A DNA stretch of 30,989 nt. Source: QWPN01 sp044238145 (lineage in GTDB: Bacteria > Planctomycetota > Planctomycetia > Pirellulales > UBA1268). Location of the stretch: positions 1-30,989 of the forward strand of contig JBIIDT010000036.1 in NCBI GenBank assembly GCA_044238145.1. Reading direction: 5' to 3'. The position numbers and the translations under genes are program-made. Positions 30,796 through 30,989 of the stretch are shown piece after piece; within the stretch, counting starts at the first letter, position 1, and each line of letters begins with the position of its first letter. The notes below the pieces were generated by a model. That model was not told the DNA's origin and did no database searches. It saw only the letters and a list, made by a program, of their open reading frames with translations.

Positions 30796-30989
30796 ATGCC
30801 GCTCGAGACCGTGTTTCTCACCGGCGCCACCGGATTCATCGGCTCCCACCTCGTCGCCGACCTGCTCGGCCGGGGATGCGAGGTCCGCTGCCTGATTCGA
30901 TCAGGTTCCTCGGGCAGCGTTCCGGCGGGCGCCGTCACCGTGCCCGGGCGGCTCGAGGATCCGGCGAGCTACCGCGCGGCGCTCGCCGG
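30796..30989 (+). CDS. NAD-dependent epimerase/dehydratase (extended SDR), 3' partial
   Basis: 64 residues are visible before the right edge. ATG 30796 has GGAG at 30784-30787. The start ETVFLTGATGFIGSHLVADLLGRG is the Rossmann-fold opening of extended short-chain dehydrogenases, with the nucleotide-binding TGATGFIG at about residues 9-16, followed by EVRCLIR. Members act on NDP-sugars, dihydroflavonols or 3-beta-hydroxysteroids; with only the cofactor-binding start visible, substrate and length cannot be given. It is divergent from the LssY-domain gene. Confidence 0.92.
   Translation, partial: MPLETVFLTGATGFIGSHLVADLLGRGCEVRCLIRSGSSGSVPAGAVTVPGRLEDPASYRAALA

Overview
The window looks like part of the chromosome of a high-GC planctomycete, probably of the Pirellulales type; this is inferred from gene families, not from a marker gene. 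The signs are an ECF sigma factor of the Rhodopirellula/Verrucomicrobium type next to a FecR-like membrane protein, a PEP-CTERM protein with beta-strand repeats, a DUF1559 prepilin-like protein followed by a small lipoprotein, a sulfatase-fold protein, DUF4838 proteins, and many large secreted sugar-active proteins. There are no insertion sequences, phage genes, CRISPR arrays or rRNA genes.

Layout. (1) 1-6743, plus: a POT-family peptide transporter cut by the left edge, overlapping by 4 nt a sulfatase-fold protein that has lost its catalytic motifs, then a 1352-residue secreted protein with a family-10-glycosidase-like barrel and its own likely promoter. (2) 6745-7438, minus: a HIT hydrolase overlapping a 119-residue conserved-looking protein. 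(3) 7686-8282, plus: tRNA-Ser(CGA) with a recognisable promoter, then a small secreted EF-hand protein. (4) 8490-24906, plus: the main locus. It holds an ECF sigma factor, a FecR-like protein fused to a CBM9-like domain, a membrane-anchored sialidase-like propeller, a GH32/43-like propeller with a CBM9-like domain, two paralogous DUF4838 proteins each ending in a CBM9-like domain, an SGNH hydrolase with a LamG-like domain, and a PEP-CTERM surface protein with its own sigma-70-type promoter. (5) 25026-27131, plus: a secreted cyclophilin strikingly like eukaryotic cyclophilin A, then the DUF1559/lipoprotein pair. (6) 27173-30604: a minus-strand secreted TIM-barrel protein with a CxxC/CxxC insert, a possible 48-residue plus-strand gene, and a minus-strand LssY-C-domain lipoprotein. 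(7) From 30796, plus: the N-terminus of an NAD-dependent epimerase/dehydratase cut by the right edge.

How it may work together. The main locus reads like a planctomycete glycan-processing module. The same kind of CBM9-like domain, opening with a P-x-I/L-D-G motif near a Trp and ending near an A-[IV]-x-W motif, sits at the C-terminus of three predicted enzymes and of the FecR-like protein encoded beside the sigma factor. A simple model is that the FecR-CBM9 protein senses the glycan on which the enzymes act and releases or activates the sigma factor. This is inference from domain layout and gene order; no substrate can be read from the sequence.
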